This document shows, one piece after another, positions 51,190 to 61,524 of a stretch of DNA of 64,000 nt. Origin of the DNA: Sphingomonas sanguinis (GTDB taxonomy: Bacteria; Pseudomonadota; Alphaproteobacteria; Sphingomonadales; Sphingomonadaceae); the NCBI RefSeq assembly GCF_001476905.1, contig NZ_LDTE01000086.1:23951-87950 (forward strand), in the 5' to 3' direction. Below the pieces are notes generated by a model. The model did no database searches. It was not told where the DNA came from and was given only the letters and a program-made list of their open reading frames with translations. Every line of letters begins with the position of its first letter. Within the stretch, counting starts at the first letter, position 1. The position numbers and the translations under genes are program-made.

Positions 51190-52127
51190 TTCAGCCGCTT
51201 AAGTTGGTCACCGAGGCCAAAAGGGTGACGGCGATACTCTACCCGCCAATGCGGCCCAGCCCGCTCCAGCATTTCCGCCTCGACCGCGCCATAAACATAC
51301 AGCGCACCACGTTTCCATAGACCAAAGCCCTGCTCGCGAATGGCCCGAAGGCTGGTCGCCAATCCCGTCCAGCGGTCCAGGGCGTCATCACGCATCGCAG
51401 CATCGCCCTGCTGCGCCAAGGTAAGTTCGGTCCAGCGTGCCACGCCCTCCTGCCCGACTTGAAACTCGTAATAGCGCCGATCTTTGGCGCTCACCTGCGA
51501 CAACGCCGCCTCTCGCGCCGCGACATAAGCCTTGGTCGCCGCACGGCGTTCTTGCCCCGACTTCGCCTTCAGAAAGGCCAGTCCGGCGTCCCCCATCTTC
51601 AAAAAGGCCGCTCCCACCTGGGCATCGGCATAGGGGAAAGGATAATTCAGCATCCAGCTACCATCGGTCGAGTTACTGGCCAGGCCCAATGCCGCTACGG
51701 CTTGCGGATAACCCGGTATCCGCGATTGATAGAGATGGAAGGCTTCATGAAGAACCGTGGCCTTCCAATAGGCTGGGCTCATCTCCAAGGTCTTTGGATC
51801 GCCGATGGCGATCGTCTCCCCGCCGGGAAAGAAGGCAGAGGCGGCTGCGAGATCGACGGGCAATTGGCGAGCGCGAGTTTGCATGGGACATTTCGTCAGC
51901 GGATCACGCCCGACCGCGACAAATCCCTTAACCGCGGCATGGCAGAAGAGAGTCTCGCGTTCCGATCCGATCAAAACGAGGTCGAGCGGCACGCGATCAA
52001 AACCCGGCCAAAGGCGATGTCCGGCACCTCGATAGATATGCTGCACATCCGCCAGCATGGCACGCTCGGATACCGGCGGCAGATCGCTCCCGCCGAGCGC
52101 CCATGCTATCATCCATGTCAGGATCAT
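51186..52127 (-). CDS. Putative exported zinc-peptidase-like protein (HExxH)
   Basis: 313 residues with a short hydrophobic N-terminus (residues 1-13). A TVLHEAFHLYQ segment (HExxH about residues 126-130) matches the zinc-binding helix of gluzincin-like metallopeptidases, and the EGVARWTE segment about 100 residues later could give the third ligand Glu. I do not recognise a named family. GAGGGG is 7 nt upstream of the ATG at 52127. Transcribed toward ubiB and divergent from purL; apparently a single-gene unit. Confidence 0.6.
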   Translation of the reverse strand: MILTWMIAWALGGSDLPPVSERAMLADVQHIYRGAGHRLWPGFDRVPLDLVLIGSERETLFCHAAVKGFVAVGRDPLTKCPMQTRARQLPVDLAAASAFFPGGETIAIGDPKTLEMSPAYWKATVLHEAFHLYQSRIPGYPQAVAALGLASNSTDGSWMLNYPFPYADAQVGAAFLKMGDAGLAFLKAKSGQERRAATKAYVAAREAALSQVSAKDRRYYEFQVGQEGVARWTELTLAQQGDAAMRDDALDRWTGLATSLRAIREQGFGLWKRGALYVYGAVEAEMLERAGPHWRVEYRRHPFGLGDQLKRLN

Positions 52128-52223
52128 CGCGTGCCCCTCGTCAGCCGTCCCGTGGCGATCATGGCGCATCTTCCCCAACAGCGATAGTGACGAACCCGCG
52201 ACACCACGTTAAAGGCGCGGGCC

Positions 52224-54449
52224 ATGACCGAGATCACGCCCCAGATCGTCGCCGACCACGGCCTGTCCGAAGAAGAATATCAGCGCGTCCTGACCGCGCT
52301 GGGCCGCGAGCCGAACCTTGTGGAGCTCGGCATCTTCTCGGTCATGTGGTCCGAGCATTGCAGCTACAAGTCGAGCCGCATCCACCTGAAGAAGCTGCCG
52401 ACCGAAGGGCCTCAGGTCATTTGCGGTCCCGGCGAGAATGCGGGCGTCATCGATATCGGCGACGGCCAGGCCGCCATCTTCAAGATGGAGAGCCACAACC
52501 ATCCCTCCTATATCGAACCCTATCAGGGGGCGGCGACGGGCGTCGGCGGCATCCTGCGCGACGTCTTCACCATGGGCGCGCGGCCGGTCGCAAACCTGAA
52601 CGCGCTGCGCTTCGGTCGGCCCGATCACCCCAAGATGCGCCATCTGATCTCGGGCGTGGTTCATGGCATCGGCGGCTATGGCAACTGCGTCGGCGTGCCG
52701 ACCGTGGGCGGCGAGGTGAACTTCCACCCGGCCTATGACGGCAACATCCTGGTCAACGCGATGACCGTCGGCGTCGCGGATCAGGACAAGATCTTCTATT
52801 CGGCCGCCAGCGGCGTCGGCAATCCGATCGTCTATGTCGGCTCGAAGACCGGCCGCGACGGTATTCACGGCGCGACCATGGCCTCGGCCGATTTCGGCGA
52901 GGATGCGGAGGCGAAGCGGCCGACCGTGCAGGTCGGCGATCCCTTCACCGAAAAGCTGCTGATCGAGGCATGCCTGGAACTCATGGCGTCGGACGCGATC
53001 GTCGCGATCCAGGACATGGGCGCGGCGGGCCTCACCTCCTCTAGCGTGGAGATGGCGTCCAAGGGCGGCGTCGGCATCGAGCTGATCATGGACGACGTGC
53101 CCCAGCGCGAAGAGGGCATGACCGCCTATGAAATGATGCTGTCGGAAAGCCAGGAGCGGATGCTCATGGTGCTGAAGCCCGGCCGCGAGGATTTCGCCGA
53201 AGCCATATTCCGCAAGTGGGAGCTGGACTTCGCCGTCATCGGCCATGTTACCGAGACCGGCCGCATGGTCCTTCGCCACAAGGGCGAAGTGGTGTGCGAT
53301 ATTCCGCTGGCACCGCTGGCCGACGATGCGCCGCTTTACGACCGTCCGCATGTGCCGACCGAGGTTCCGGCCGCGATCACCTCGCCCGGTTGCCAGGACC
53401 CGGCTGCGGACCTGCTGAAGCTGATGGGCTCGCCCGACATCGCCTCGCGCCGGTGGATCTGGGAACAGTATGACCATATGGTCGGCGGCGATACGGTGCA
53501 GCGCCCCGGTGGCGACGCCGCCGTGGTCCGCGTCCATGGCACGCAAAAGGGGCTCGCGATGAGCACCGACTGCACGCCGCGCTATTGCTATGCCGATCCG
53601 GTAACCGGCGGCATGCAGGCGGTGGTCGAGACGTGGCGCAACATCACGGCGGTCGGCGCCAAGCCGCTCGCCATCACCAACTGCCTCAACTTCGCGAATC
53701 CACAGCGCCCAGAGATCATGGGCCAGATCGTCGGTTGCCTGGAGGGCATGAGCCAGGCGTGCCGCGCACTCGACTATCCGATCGTGTCGGGCAACGTCTC
53801 GCTCTACAACGAGTCGAAGGCGACCGGCGGCGGATCGGCGATCCTGCCGACCCCGGCGATCGGCGGCGTCGGCCTGATGGCCGACTGGTCCAAATCGGCG
53901 ACGGTCGCCTTCAAGGGCACCGGCGACGTCATCGTCCTGATCGGCACGCCCAAGGGCGAAATCGGCCAGTCGCTGTGGCTGCGCGAAGTGCACGGGATCG
54001 AAGGCCGCGAGGCGGGGCCGCCCCCGTCGATCGACCTGGATGCGGAACGTCGTACCGGCGATCTGGTCCGCGAGGCGATCACCGCCGGTCACCTGACCGC
54101 CGTGCACGACGTCTCGGACGGCGGCATCGCGGTGACGGTTGCCGAGATGGCGCTTGCAGGCAATATCGGCGCGCTGATCCAGTTCCCGGAACAGGGCGAG
54201 GCCTGCCGCCAGCTCTTCGCCGAGGACCAAGGCCTGTACATCGCCACGGTCGAGGATACCGCGCTGATGGACTTCCTGGCGAACGCGCATCAGGCGGGCG
54301 TCGAGGTCGAACGGATCGGCCGCACGGCGGGCACGCGCCTGATCTTCGAGCGCGAGGACGGCGATTTCGTCGTGTCGCTCGACGATCTGCGCCGCGCCCA
54401 TGAGGGCTTCTTCCCCGCCCTGATGGGCGCGGACGCCGCCCTCGCCTAA
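52224..54449 (+). CDS. purL: Phosphoribosylformylglycinamidine synthase subunit PurL
   Basis: 741 residues, the small-type PurL that works with PurS and PurQ. Makes formylglycinamidine ribonucleotide in step four of purine synthesis. Recognisable: [27 protein letters not shown] (ATP/Mg site), [23 protein letters not shown] and a C-terminal [16 protein letters not shown]. Its neighbours are not purine genes, so it is probably transcribed alone. Followed after 8 nt by a strong hairpin. Confidence 0.96.
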   Translation: MTEITPQIVADHGLSEEEYQRVLTALGREPNLVELGIFSVMWSEHCSYKSSRIHLKKLPTEGPQVICGPGENAGVIDIGDGQAAIFKMESHNHPSYIEPYQGAATGVGGILRDVFTMGARPVANLNALRFGRPDHPKMRHLISGVVHGIGGYGNCVGVPTVGGEVNFHPAYDGNILVNAMTVGVADQDKIFYSAASGVGNPIVYVGSKTGRDGIHGATMASADFGEDAEAKRPTVQVGDPFTEKLLIEACLELMASDAIVAIQDMGAAGLTSSSVEMASKGGVGIELIMDDVPQREEGMTAYEMMLSESQERMLMVLKPGREDFAEAIFRKWELDFAVIGHVTETGRMVLRHKGEVVCDIPLAPLADDAPLYDRPHVPTEVPAAITSPGCQDPAADLLKLMGSPDIASRRWIWEQYDHMVGGDTVQRPGGDAAVVRVHGTQKGLAMSTDCTPRYCYADPVTGGMQAVVETWRNITAVGAKPLAITNCLNFANPQRPEIMGQIVGCLEGMSQACRALDYPIVSGNVSLYNESKATGGGSAILPTPAIGGVGLMADWSKSATVAFKGTGDVIVLIGTPKGEIGQSLWLREVHGIEGREAGPPPSIDLDAERRTGDLVREAITAGHLTAVHDVSDGGIAVTVAEMALAGNIGALIQFPEQGEACRQLFAEDQGLYIATVEDTALMDFLANAHQAGVEVERIGRTAGTRLIFEREDGDFVVSLDDLRRAHEGFFPALMGADAALA

Positions 54450-54457
54450 CCCTCTGA

Positions 54458-54486
54458 CGGAGCCTCGGCGGCGTGCCGAGGCTCCG
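54458..54486. terminator. Strong hairpin after purL, possibly bidirectional
   Basis: CGGAGCCTCGGC (54458-54469) and GCCGAGGCTCCG (54475-54486) form a perfect 12-bp stem with a GGCGT loop, 8 nt after the purL stop. No T-run follows on either strand, so it is terminator-like rather than canonical. It would also lie just past the end of the minus-strand fragment at 54496. Confidence 0.5.
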
Positions 54487-54495
54487 CACAGTGGC

Positions 54496-54605
54496 CTAGA
54501 GTCGCTCCGCAAGCACCACGTCCAACACCAGCGGACTGCCGATCGTCGCCGACTGCTGCGCATCGCGAAAGGCATCGATCGGCGCATACAGGCGTGGCAA
54601 CTCCC
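54496..54605 (-). pseudogene. Possible 3' remnant of a lost minus-strand gene
   Basis: The last ~35 codons before a TAG at 54496 on the minus strand have strong G/C third-position bias and read as protein (LPRLYAPIDAFRDAQQ and a hydrophobic VLDVVLAERL end), while triplets further 5' look non-coding. This suggests the surviving C-terminus of a gene that once ended at the hairpin next to purL. I do not recognise the family. The spacer 54450-54688 otherwise holds nothing beyond the hairpin and the RBS for the DUF418 gene. Confidence 0.3.
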
Positions 54606-54688
54606 CTGATCTCCCTTTGGCTGGCTGCCATGGCGGTTGCATCACCCACGCCAGGCGGTAAGGCCACCGGCCTGAACGGAGCTTTCCC

Positions 54689-55927
54689 TTGGCCGACGGT
54701 CCCGACCCTATTCCGACACCCGTCGAGACCTCGCCCCGTGAGCGGCTGCTGACGCTGGACGCGCTGCGCGGGGTGGCGGTGATGGCGATCCTGCTGGCCA
54801 ATCTGCCTGGCTTTGCGTTGCCCGGTCCGGCCTATTCCAATCCGTTGGCCTGGGGCGGCGCGCGCGGAGCCGATCTCGTCGCATGGGTCCTGACCGAGAT
54901 ATTCGTGAACGGGCGGATGCGCGGCCTGTTCTCGATGCTGTTCGGCGCATCGACCTTGCTGATCCTGACGCGCGCCGACGCGGCAGGCCGGAACGGCGCG
55001 GCACTGCACCTGCGGCGCATGGCGGTGCTGTTCCTGTTCGGCATGGCGCACCTGACCTTTATCTGGAGCGGCGACATCCTGGCGCATTACGCGCTGGTCG
55101 GTGTGATCGCGCTGGCCTTTGTCGGCCTTGGCGTTAGGCCACTGGTGCTGACCGCTATCGCCATGGCGGGCCTGTCGATGACGATGGCCGGACTGGAGTG
55201 CCTCGGGCTTTTCGAGGCGGCGGCGCGCGACACGCCGCAACGGCTGATGCTCTGGAACCTCTATCAGGATGCGTTCGGTACACCCGGCGCGGCGCGGCTG
55301 ATGCCCGAGATCATGGCGATGCGGGGGCCGTGGACCGCCTCGACCGCGTTTCGGATCGCCCATAACGGCAACCCGCTGCTCGACCTGATCCAGATCGGCC
55401 CCGATACGCTCAGCGCCATGCTGCTGGGCATGGCGGCGCTGAAATCCGGTTTGCTGACTGGCCAGTGGTCGCGCGAACGCTATCGGCGCTGGGCCTTGTG
55501 GGGCTTGGGGCTGTCGCTCCCCGCCTATGCCGCCACCGCCACCGCGATCTGGTGGAGCGGGTTCGACGTGCGCATGGTGGCGCTCGGTGAGTTGCTGCTC
55601 GACACGCCGTTTCGACTGATCGGCACCATGGGTTATGCCGCGCTGATCCTGCTGTTGCTGCGCCCCGGCACGTGGTGGACGACGCGGATCGCGGCGGCGG
55701 GGCGCATGGCCTTCACCAATTATATCGGGACCAGCGTACTGATGACGCTGATCTTCTACGGCCATGGTCTGGGTCAGTTCGCACGGTGGGATCGGGCGAG
55801 TTTGTACTGGCTGATCCCGCCGGCCTGCGCATTGATGCTGCTATGGTCGAAGCCATGGCTCGAGCGGTTCGGCCAAGGACCTCTGGAGCGACTGTGGCGA
55901 CTGGCAGCCAATGGAAACAGGCGATAA
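54689..55927 (+). CDS. DUF418 (YeiB-like) membrane protein
   Basis: 412 residues with about ten helices. N-terminal LTLDALRGVAVMAILLANLPGF is typical of the acyltransferase-3/YeiB-like group. The DUF418 C-terminal half includes PFRLIGTMGYAALILLLLRPG, FTNYIGTSVLMTLIFYGHGLG and WLIPPACALMLLWSKPWLERFGQGPLE with a late WR.L end. Function unknown; an inner-membrane transferase role is plausible. The start is TTG at 54689 with GGAG 7 nt upstream. Confidence 0.8.
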   Translation: MADGPDPIPTPVETSPRERLLTLDALRGVAVMAILLANLPGFALPGPAYSNPLAWGGARGADLVAWVLTEIFVNGRMRGLFSMLFGASTLLILTRADAAGRNGAALHLRRMAVLFLFGMAHLTFIWSGDILAHYALVGVIALAFVGLGVRPLVLTAIAMAGLSMTMAGLECLGLFEAAARDTPQRLMLWNLYQDAFGTPGAARLMPEIMAMRGPWTASTAFRIAHNGNPLLDLIQIGPDTLSAMLLGMAALKSGLLTGQWSRERYRRWALWGLGLSLPAYAATATAIWWSGFDVRMVALGELLLDTPFRLIGTMGYAALILLLLRPGTWWTTRIAAAGRMAFTNYIGTSVLMTLIFYGHGLGQFARWDRASLYWLIPPACALMLLWSKPWLERFGQGPLERLWRLAANGNRR

Positions 55928-55953
55928 TATTTGCAAACGCATCGCAACAGCCT

Positions 55954-55968
55954 TGCGATCCACTCTCA
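55954..55968 (+). promoter_or_regulatory. Possible Fur-type operator upstream of bfd
   Basis: TGCGATCCACTCTCA resembles the 7-1-7 Fur-box form (TGAGAAT-C-ATTCTCA) at 11 of 15 positions. It overlaps a perfect inverted repeat ATCGCAA-CAGCC-TTGCGAT (55941-55959). Both lie immediately upstream of the bacterioferritin-associated ferredoxin gene, whose family is often iron-regulated. The match is by eye. Confidence 0.35.
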
Positions 55969-55985
55969 TTAGCGCTACGAAGACG

Positions 55986-56177
55986 ATGCTTCAGATGGAG
56001 AGCGCCTTGGTCGTCTGCGTATGCAATGCCATCCGGGAATCCCAGGTCCGCGACGCGGCACGGGCCGGATCGGTCACCCCCTGCCAAATGTATCAGGCGC
56101 TCGGTCGGCCGCCCAAATGCGGGCAATGTGCCGTGGTCGCCCGCGCCATCATCGACGAGGAGCGCGCCGCAGCCTGA
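55986..56177 (+). CDS. bfd: Bacterioferritin-associated ferredoxin
   Basis: 63 residues, matching the family. BFD [2Fe-2S] domain with Cys11-x-Cys13 (VCVCNAI) and Cys45-x2-Cys48 (PPKCGQC). Bfd docks on bacterioferritin and supplies electrons that release stored iron. No bacterioferritin gene is in the window. Start chosen at ATG 55986; an ATG at 55995 (residue 4) is also possible. Upstream are an inverted repeat and a Fur-like sequence. Converges on the RDD gene with a 6-nt gap. Confidence 0.88.
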   Translation: MLQMESALVVCVCNAIRESQVRDAARAGSVTPCQMYQALGRPPKCGQCAVVARAIIDEERAAA

Positions 56178-56183
56178 TGCGTC

Positions 56184-57050
56184 TTACCGCCCGGCCGCGC
56201 TGTACTTGTCGGCCTGACGCCGCCCCACGAGAAGACCACTCTCCAGCCGGGCGCACAGCGCGGCGTAATAATCGGCGAGAAAGGCATCGGCATCGCCATC
56301 ATCGGCCAGCCCCGCCTTGCGCCGGATCGTCGCGGCAACCGCACCCCGCGCCTCTGCGTCACCGGTGCGGATGACGTCCTCCAGCGTCTGCAATTCATAC
56401 ACGCCGTAGAGCGCCAGTGCTGCATCGGAGAATGCGCGGCGCGGGCGGTGCGTATCGGCCACCAGGTCCGGGGCCAGGCTGTGCCGGACGGTCTGCACGA
56501 CCCAGGTGCCCGCGACCAGATCGCCGACCCGCAACCGGTCGCGGTTGAACAGCGGAAAGAACAGGAAGATGCCGCTCCAGCACAGGGCGAAGATGGCCAG
56601 AAAGGCATCCGCCGTGCCCGACGCCGCCTGCTCGCCCAGAAAGGACAGGGGCAAGAATATCTCGATCTCGCGCATGGCGTTACGCGCCAGCACCGCCCCG
56701 GCGGTCAGCCGGGCGCCGTCACGCGCGATCACCCGCAGGCCCATCAGCCGCTTGCCCGGCGTCGCGCCGCGCCCGCTCATCTCGAAGAGCACGAACCAGC
56801 CATTGCGCAGGCAGAAGGCCCCGATCAGCCACAAGATGGCCGCGACGTCCGCGCGTGTCGCCTGGCTGAAGAGAAACAGCGAGAGGGTCGCCGCGATCAG
56901 CACGACGATCATCAACACCAGATCGATCAGGAAGGCCGCAGCCCGCGTTCCCGCCCCCCCCAGTTCGAGTTGAAGGTCGACACCCTCCGGCGTGACGAAG
57001 CTGCGTTTGAGCGTGTGCGGGGCTTTCTTAGTGCGGCGAATGAAGCGCAT
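56184..57050 (-). CDS. RDD family membrane protein
   Basis: 288 residues. RDD domain with three helices and the signature Arg-Asp-Asp region: TRAAAFLIDLVLMIV in helix one and RGATPGKRLMGLRVIARDG after helix two. A charged C-terminal region follows. Role unknown; RDD proteins are proposed membrane transporters or partners of neighbouring systems. It is the last gene of a minus-strand operon (DUF4129, DUF4350, MoxR, DUF58, SpoIIM-like, RDD), overlapping the SpoIIM-like gene by 23 nt. Confidence 0.85.
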   Translation of the reverse strand: MRFIRRTKKAPHTLKRSFVTPEGVDLQLELGGAGTRAAAFLIDLVLMIVVLIAATLSLFLFSQATRADVAAILWLIGAFCLRNGWFVLFEMSGRGATPGKRLMGLRVIARDGARLTAGAVLARNAMREIEIFLPLSFLGEQAASGTADAFLAIFALCWSGIFLFFPLFNRDRLRVGDLVAGTWVVQTVRHSLAPDLVADTHRPRRAFSDAALALYGVYELQTLEDVIRTGDAEARGAVAATIRRKAGLADDGDADAFLADYYAALCARLESGLLVGRRQADKYSAAGR

Positions 57051-58050
57051 ATCGCCTCCCGATCCCGTAATAATAGACCAGCCACATCGCCAGCACCGCC
57101 ATGCCGATGCCCAGGCGCAGGCCGTCGCTCGTCACCACCTGTCGCCCGATGCCCTCCAGGATCGCCGCAACGCCGAGCATCAGGACGACCCCTGCCACCG
57201 CGATGGCCGAGGTTCGCCCGGCCGAAACCAGCGCCGCCATCCGGCTCCGTCGGCCCGGAAAGGCGATAGCCGTCCCGATCCGCATCCCCGCCGCACCCGA
57301 AATCATGATCGCGAACATCTCGGTCGTGCCGTGAATGGCCAGCCAGGCGAGGAAGTTCGGCCCCAGCCCCTTGTCGGCGAACACCGCGATCATCGCGCCC
57401 AGCGTCAGCCCGTTATAGACGATCAGCAGCGCAGTCGGCACGACAAAGGCGAAGCCCAGCGCAAAGGCGAAGATCGCGATCTGCGCATTATGGCCGAACA
57501 GGAAGCTGGCAAAGATGCCCAGTCCGCTTTCCTTGTTCTGATAAATCGTCGCGCGCAGGGCCTCGGCCGAGGCGCTGGGATCGCGCCCGCCCGCAAGGGC
57601 TTCGGGAATGACGCCGTAGAACCAGCTTGGATCGGCGCGGACCAGCCAGTAAGCGGCCAGCGTGCTCGCCACGGTCAGGAAGAGCATGACCAGGGTCTCG
57701 CGCCACAGGGACGCGACGGCGCTAGGCCAGCCCCGGGTAAAAAAGCCCGCCAGGTCGCGCCAGACCGAGTCCGACACGCCGTAAAGCTGGAAATAGGCCC
57801 GTGCGCACAGCTGCTCCAGATAAGCGATCAGCGCCCGGTCCAACGAGGTTTCGCGCGCGACCGACAGCGAAGACAGGGTCACCCGGTACAGGACGGGCAG
57901 CGCGAGCAGGTCGTCCTCCGACAGCACACGCACCGACCGCTTCTCGATCCGCTGGAGCAGCGCATCCAGCCGCGCCCACTCCTCTTCATGGGCGGCGCGA
58001 AAGCGGCTGGCATTGACCAGCGGCGGGGCGGCTTCGACGAAGGCGCTCAC
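57028..58050 (-). CDS. SpoIIM/DUF95-like membrane protein
   Basis: 340 residues. Helical soluble N-terminus (about 1-110), then five or six transmembrane helices containing FLFGHNAQIAIFAFALGF and PNFLAWLAIHGTTEMFAIMISGAAG, the conserved core of the stage II sporulation protein M family. This organism need not sporulate; such proteins occur widely beside RDD and MoxR/DUF58 genes. Function unknown. Overlaps DUF58 upstream by ATGA and the RDD gene downstream. Confidence 0.85.
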   Translation of the reverse strand: MSAFVEAAPPLVNASRFRAAHEEEWARLDALLQRIEKRSVRVLSEDDLLALPVLYRVTLSSLSVARETSLDRALIAYLEQLCARAYFQLYGVSDSVWRDLAGFFTRGWPSAVASLWRETLVMLFLTVASTLAAYWLVRADPSWFYGVIPEALAGGRDPSASAEALRATIYQNKESGLGIFASFLFGHNAQIAIFAFALGFAFVVPTALLIVYNGLTLGAMIAVFADKGLGPNFLAWLAIHGTTEMFAIMISGAAGMRIGTAIAFPGRRSRMAALVSAGRTSAIAVAGVVLMLGVAAILEGIGRQVVTSDGLRLGIGMAVLAMWLVYYYGIGRRYALHSPH

Positions 58051-59357
58051 AACAGGCTCCGACGCTTGAGGTCTACATAACCCTCGACCAACCGCTCGGC
58101 GACCTCGTCATGCGGGCTTTCGATGACGTGCACGCCCAGATGGCGCAGGCGGAGCAGCAGCAGTCGCCGATCGCGCAGCAGCGCCCCCGCCGTTACCGCG
58201 CGGGTCACATCGGCCGGGGTGAAGGGCGCCGCCTCGACAAAGCCTTCGAGTTCGTCGTCGCGCAGCACCACGACCAGCACCAGATGCGTCTTCAGCAACC
58301 GCGCCACCGCCCGCACCAGGAAATCGGCCGAGGTCGGGTCGGTAAATTCGGTGAACAGAACGATCATCGATCGCCGCGTCAGCCGGGCGGCGAGCGTCGT
58401 CAGGGCAAAGGTATAGTTGGTCTCGTCCCCGCTATAGTCGATCCCCGCGGCCAAATGCTGAAGCTCCGGGAAGGCCGCCGACCCGCCGATGAACCCGCTG
58501 GCGACACGCGGCCGGGAGTCGAAGGCATGGAGCGCCACCCGGTCCCCGAGCTTGAGCGCCAGCCAACCAGTCAGCAAGGCCGCCGACACCGCCCGGTCCA
58601 CGCGCGGGATGCCGTCGACCGGATCGGACATCTGCCGCCCTGCATCGATCGCAAACACGATCTGGCTGTTGCGCTCGGTTCGATACTCCTTGGCGAAGAG
58701 CTTCAGGTGACGGGCCGATTGTTTCCAGTCGATCGCGCGCCGGTCCATGCCCGACCGAAACTCGACCAGTGCGTCGAAATCGGTCCCGTCGCCGCGATCA
58801 CTTTGAGCGAGCAGGCCCTGTACCGCATGACGCTGAAACACCTGCGCGCCGTAGCGGCGTACCGCCTCCACATCGGGCAGGATCGGCAGGCTGCGCTCCT
58901 CCTCGATCCGCTGTTGCCGCCATGTCAGGCCCAGCGGCCCGCTCCAGCGCAGCCACAGTGTCGGGAAATGCGCAGTGCCCCGGCGATGCGGGGTCAGCGA
59001 CAACAGGCCCACACCCCTCCCGCCCTCGACCGCGATATCGAGCTGTCCTTCGTCGGCCCAAGTGACCAGCGGATCGCCCGCAACCGCCAACTGCACCGGC
59101 CCCCTCACAGGCCGTCCCTCGACCGTCAGCGCGACAGGCACCGCCAGCGGCACCCCCACGGCGGCGGAGCTCGGCAGTTCCATGACGGCCCTCGTCCGTG
59201 CCCGACCCAGCATCGCATCGACCAAGACGAGCAGCACCACGCCGATCGGCCAGCCCAGACCCGCATACCAGGTGGCCGGAAACAGCATCGCGACCAGCAG
59301 CGCGACCGGAGCACCGATCGCCGCCGACAGCACCGCCATGCGGGTCGGATAGATCAA
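58047..59357 (-). CDS. DUF58 (vWA-like) domain protein
   Basis: 436 residues. Two N-terminal helices (about 8-48), a beta-rich stretch, and the DUF58 block [23 protein letters not shown] followed by a vWA-like domain with [12 protein letters not shown] and a late [11 protein letters not shown]58 proteins are partners of MoxR ATPases, probably in metal-dependent protein or enzyme maturation at the membrane. Overlaps MoxR upstream by ATGA (59354-59357). Confidence 0.88.
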   Translation of the reverse strand: MIYPTRMAVLSAAIGAPVALLVAMLFPATWYAGLGWPIGVVLLVLVDAMLGRARTRAVMELPSSAAVGVPLAVPVALTVEGRPVRGPVQLAVAGDPLVTWADEGQLDIAVEGGRGVGLLSLTPHRRGTAHFPTLWLRWSGPLGLTWRQQRIEEERSLPILPDVEAVRRYGAQVFQRHAVQGLLAQSDRGDGTDFDALVEFRSGMDRRAIDWKQSARHLKLFAKEYRTERNSQIVFAIDAGRQMSDPVDGIPRVDRAVSAALLTGWLALKLGDRVALHAFDSRPRVASGFIGGSAAFPELQHLAAGIDYSGDETNYTFALTTLAARLTRRSMIVLFTEFTDPTSADFLVRAVARLLKTHLVLVVVLRDDELEGFVEAAPFTPADVTRAVTAGALLRDRRLLLLRLRHLGVHVIESPHDEVAERLVEGYVDLKRRSLL

Positions 59358-60310
59358 CGCGGCGCCTCGATTGTCTCGATGATCTGGGCGACGACATCCT
59401 CGATCGCACGGCCGCCGATCTCGGCAGCGGGCGACAGGATCAGGCGGTGGCGCAACAGCGCGGGTGCCAACGTCTTCACATCGTCCGGGATCACGAAATC
59501 GCGCCCGTCCAGCGCCGCTCGAGCCCTGGCCGCGCCCGCCAGCATCGCACCCGCGCGTGGCGAGGCACCACTCTCCAGATCGGCGACCCCGCGCGTGCCG
59601 CGGATCAGCGCCACGATATAATCGATCACCTCATCGACCAGCCGGACTTGGGCGACCGTCGCCACCGCCGCCTCGATCGTCGCTGCATCCGCCTTGGTCT
59701 CGACACCCCAGTCGACCGGCGACATGGCGGAGGGCCGTGCACCGTGTCCGGCGACGATCCGGCGCTCCTCCTCGGCGGTCGGATAGGGCACGATCTGCTT
59801 GAACAGGAAACGATCGAGCTGCGCCTCGGGCAGCGGATAGACTCCCTGCTGCTCGATCGGGTTCTGGGTCGCGACGACGGTGAACCGGCTGCTCAGCGCC
59901 AGGCTATCGCCGTCGATGGTGACGGTACGCTCCTGCATCGCCTCCAGCAGTGCGGCCTGCGTCTTGGGCGAGGTGCGGTTGATCTCGTCGGCGAGCAGCA
60001 GCTCGGTGAAGATCGGCCCGCGCGTCAGGGTGAAGGTCGAAGTCTGGAAGTTGAACAGGTTCGCGCCGATGATATCGCCGGGCATCAGGTCGGGCGTGAA
60101 CTGGATACGCCCGAAATCCAGGCCCAGCGTCTGCGCAAAGCTGTGCGCCAGCAGCGTCTTGGCAGTGCCCGGCGGCCCTTCCAGCAGGACATGGCCGCCC
60201 GCGAACAGCGCGACCAGCAACAGGTCGACCGTGGTGTCGTGGCCGACCACCGCCTTGCCGATCTCGGCGCGGATCGCCTGCCCCAGCGCCTGGACCTCTT
60301 CAACCGTCAC
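59354..60310 (-). CDS. MoxR-type AAA+ ATPase
   Basis: 318 residues. Walker A GPPGTAKT (residues 45-52), Walker [10 protein letters not shown], sensor 1 VVATQNPIE and a C-terminal lid with [17 protein letters not shown], all typical of the MRP subfamily of MoxR. It remodels or activates a partner, most likely the DUF58 protein. The start is taken as GTG at 60310: it overlaps the upstream stop as GTGA and has AGGAG 7 nt upstream; an ATG at 60331 would place that AGGAG after the start codon. Confidence 0.9.
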   Translation of the reverse strand: MTVEEVQALGQAIRAEIGKAVVGHDTTVDLLLVALFAGGHVLLEGPPGTAKTLLAHSFAQTLGLDFGRIQFTPDLMPGDIIGANLFNFQTSTFTLTRGPIFTELLLADEINRTSPKTQAALLEAMQERTVTIDGDSLALSSRFTVVATQNPIEQQGVYPLPEAQLDRFLFKQIVPYPTAEEERRIVAGHGARPSAMSPVDWGVETKADAATIEAAVATVAQVRLVDEVIDYIVALIRGTRGVADLESGASPRAGAMLAGAARARAALDGRDFVIPDDVKTLAPALLRHRLILSPAAEIGGRAIEDVVAQIIETIEAPR

Positions 60311-61524
60311 CGTGTCTTCTCCTGTTGCCATTGGTGCAGCGCCTGGGCGCTGGCGAGCATGTCGGCGGGATGCTGGGCCTGCGACGCCTCCGCGACCAGC
60401 GCGGTGAAGATCCCCTGCCCCTGCAAGCGGTCGAGATGGCGATCCGCCTCCGCATCGGTCAGGCGGCCCGGTACGCCGAAGATGGTCCGCGCCCGTTCGC
60501 GGATCAGGGCGGCGTAGCGCGGGCCCAGCCCGCCTTCCCGCCCCGCCTTGCGCACGATCCGCGCACTGTTGTCGATCAGTGCCGCCTTGCCGAAGGCGAT
60601 GGCGCGTTCCGGCGGACGCTCCGGTCCGAAACGGACCATGGCCTGCCACCCGACGAGCGCCAGCGCGACGACGAGGGCCAGCGTCATGGCCAGGAAGGGC
60701 GGCTCGAAGGCGAGCTTGAGCGGGCTGCGCCCCCGCCCCAGACCGTTCAACGTCACGTTGAACGCGATCCCCTTGGACGCATTATCGCGCACGAAATCGA
60801 ACACCGCCAGCGCCGCACGGGCGCGGTCCAGACGACGGATGCCGTGATTGTTCAGGATATCCGGGTCGGCCAAAATATAGGTGCTGGTCCCCTTAACCTG
60901 GCCCAGCACGATCCCACCCTCGTCATCGGTGACGATCGGGGTCAGCGCCTTCGACGTCATCACCTGCAGGGCGCGCGGCGCCGCGACGTTCAGCGCGGGC
61001 GGCGCCCAGACGACGGCGTGCAGCGGTCGGCCGCCGCTGGCATGGCGGGTGATGACGATCTCGGTCGCGGGGGCGAGGATGCGGGCCGGATCGAACGCCG
61101 GCAACAGGCCGGATTGGGTCACCCAGCCCTTGTGATCCTCATCGCCCTTCACCGCCCATTTGGGCAGAACGAGCAACGTCGCGCGCCCTTGCCGCCCAGC
61201 CATCAACTTGCTGACATCGACCATGCCGTGGTCGGGCGTCGCCACGACCAGGTCGTCGGTGTCCCACCCAGCCTCGGCCCGGACGATGCGCGGGTTGCGC
61301 CCGGTCGCGCGCGCCAGTTCCACGATGCCGGAAAAACCGGTCGCGGCATTCGACAGCGCATGGGTGCCGCCATTCTGCCCCGATCGCAGGTCGGGCGCAT
61401 AGGCCCCGAGCAGCAACGACCCCGCAAAGCCGATAATGCCGATGACCAGCATCAGCACGATCGTCAGCGGCGAGAAGAGACGATCTGCGGCCCCGCGGCC
61501 TTTGCCCATCGCGATCTCGCTCAT
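60307..61524 (-). CDS. DUF4350 domain membrane protein
   Basis: 405 residues. One N-terminal helix (about 17-37), an extracytoplasmic region with [25 protein letters not shown] and a DUF4350-type [11 protein letters not shown] segment, a second helix (about 282-305) and a cytoplasmic helical tail ending [13 protein letters not shown]4350 genes commonly flank MoxR/DUF58 operons. Function unknown. Coupled to DUF4129 upstream (ATGA, 61521-61524) and MoxR downstream (GTGA). Confidence 0.8.
   Translation of the reverse strand: MSEIAMGKGRGAADRLFSPLTIVLMLVIGIIGFAGSLLLGAYAPDLRSGQNGGTHALSNAATGFSGIVELARATGRNPRIVRAEAGWDTDDLVVATPDHGMVDVSKLMAGRQGRATLLVLPKWAVKGDEDHKGWVTQSGLLPAFDPARILAPATEIVITRHASGGRPLHAVVWAPPALNVAAPRALQVMTSKALTPIVTDDEGGIVLGQVKGTSTYILADPDILNNHGIRRLDRARAALAVFDFVRDNASKGIAFNVTLNGLGRGRSPLKLAFEPPFLAMTLALVVALALVGWQAMVRFGPERPPERAIAFGKAALIDNSARIVRKAGREGGLGPRYAALIRERARTIFGVPGRLTDAEADRHLDRLQGQGIFTALVAEASQAQHPADMLASAQALHQWQQEKTR

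Noticed and set aside
52209..54587. A 792-codon minus-strand open frame opposite purL
   Set aside because: Antisense to a textbook PurL; no RBS, composition not protein-like.
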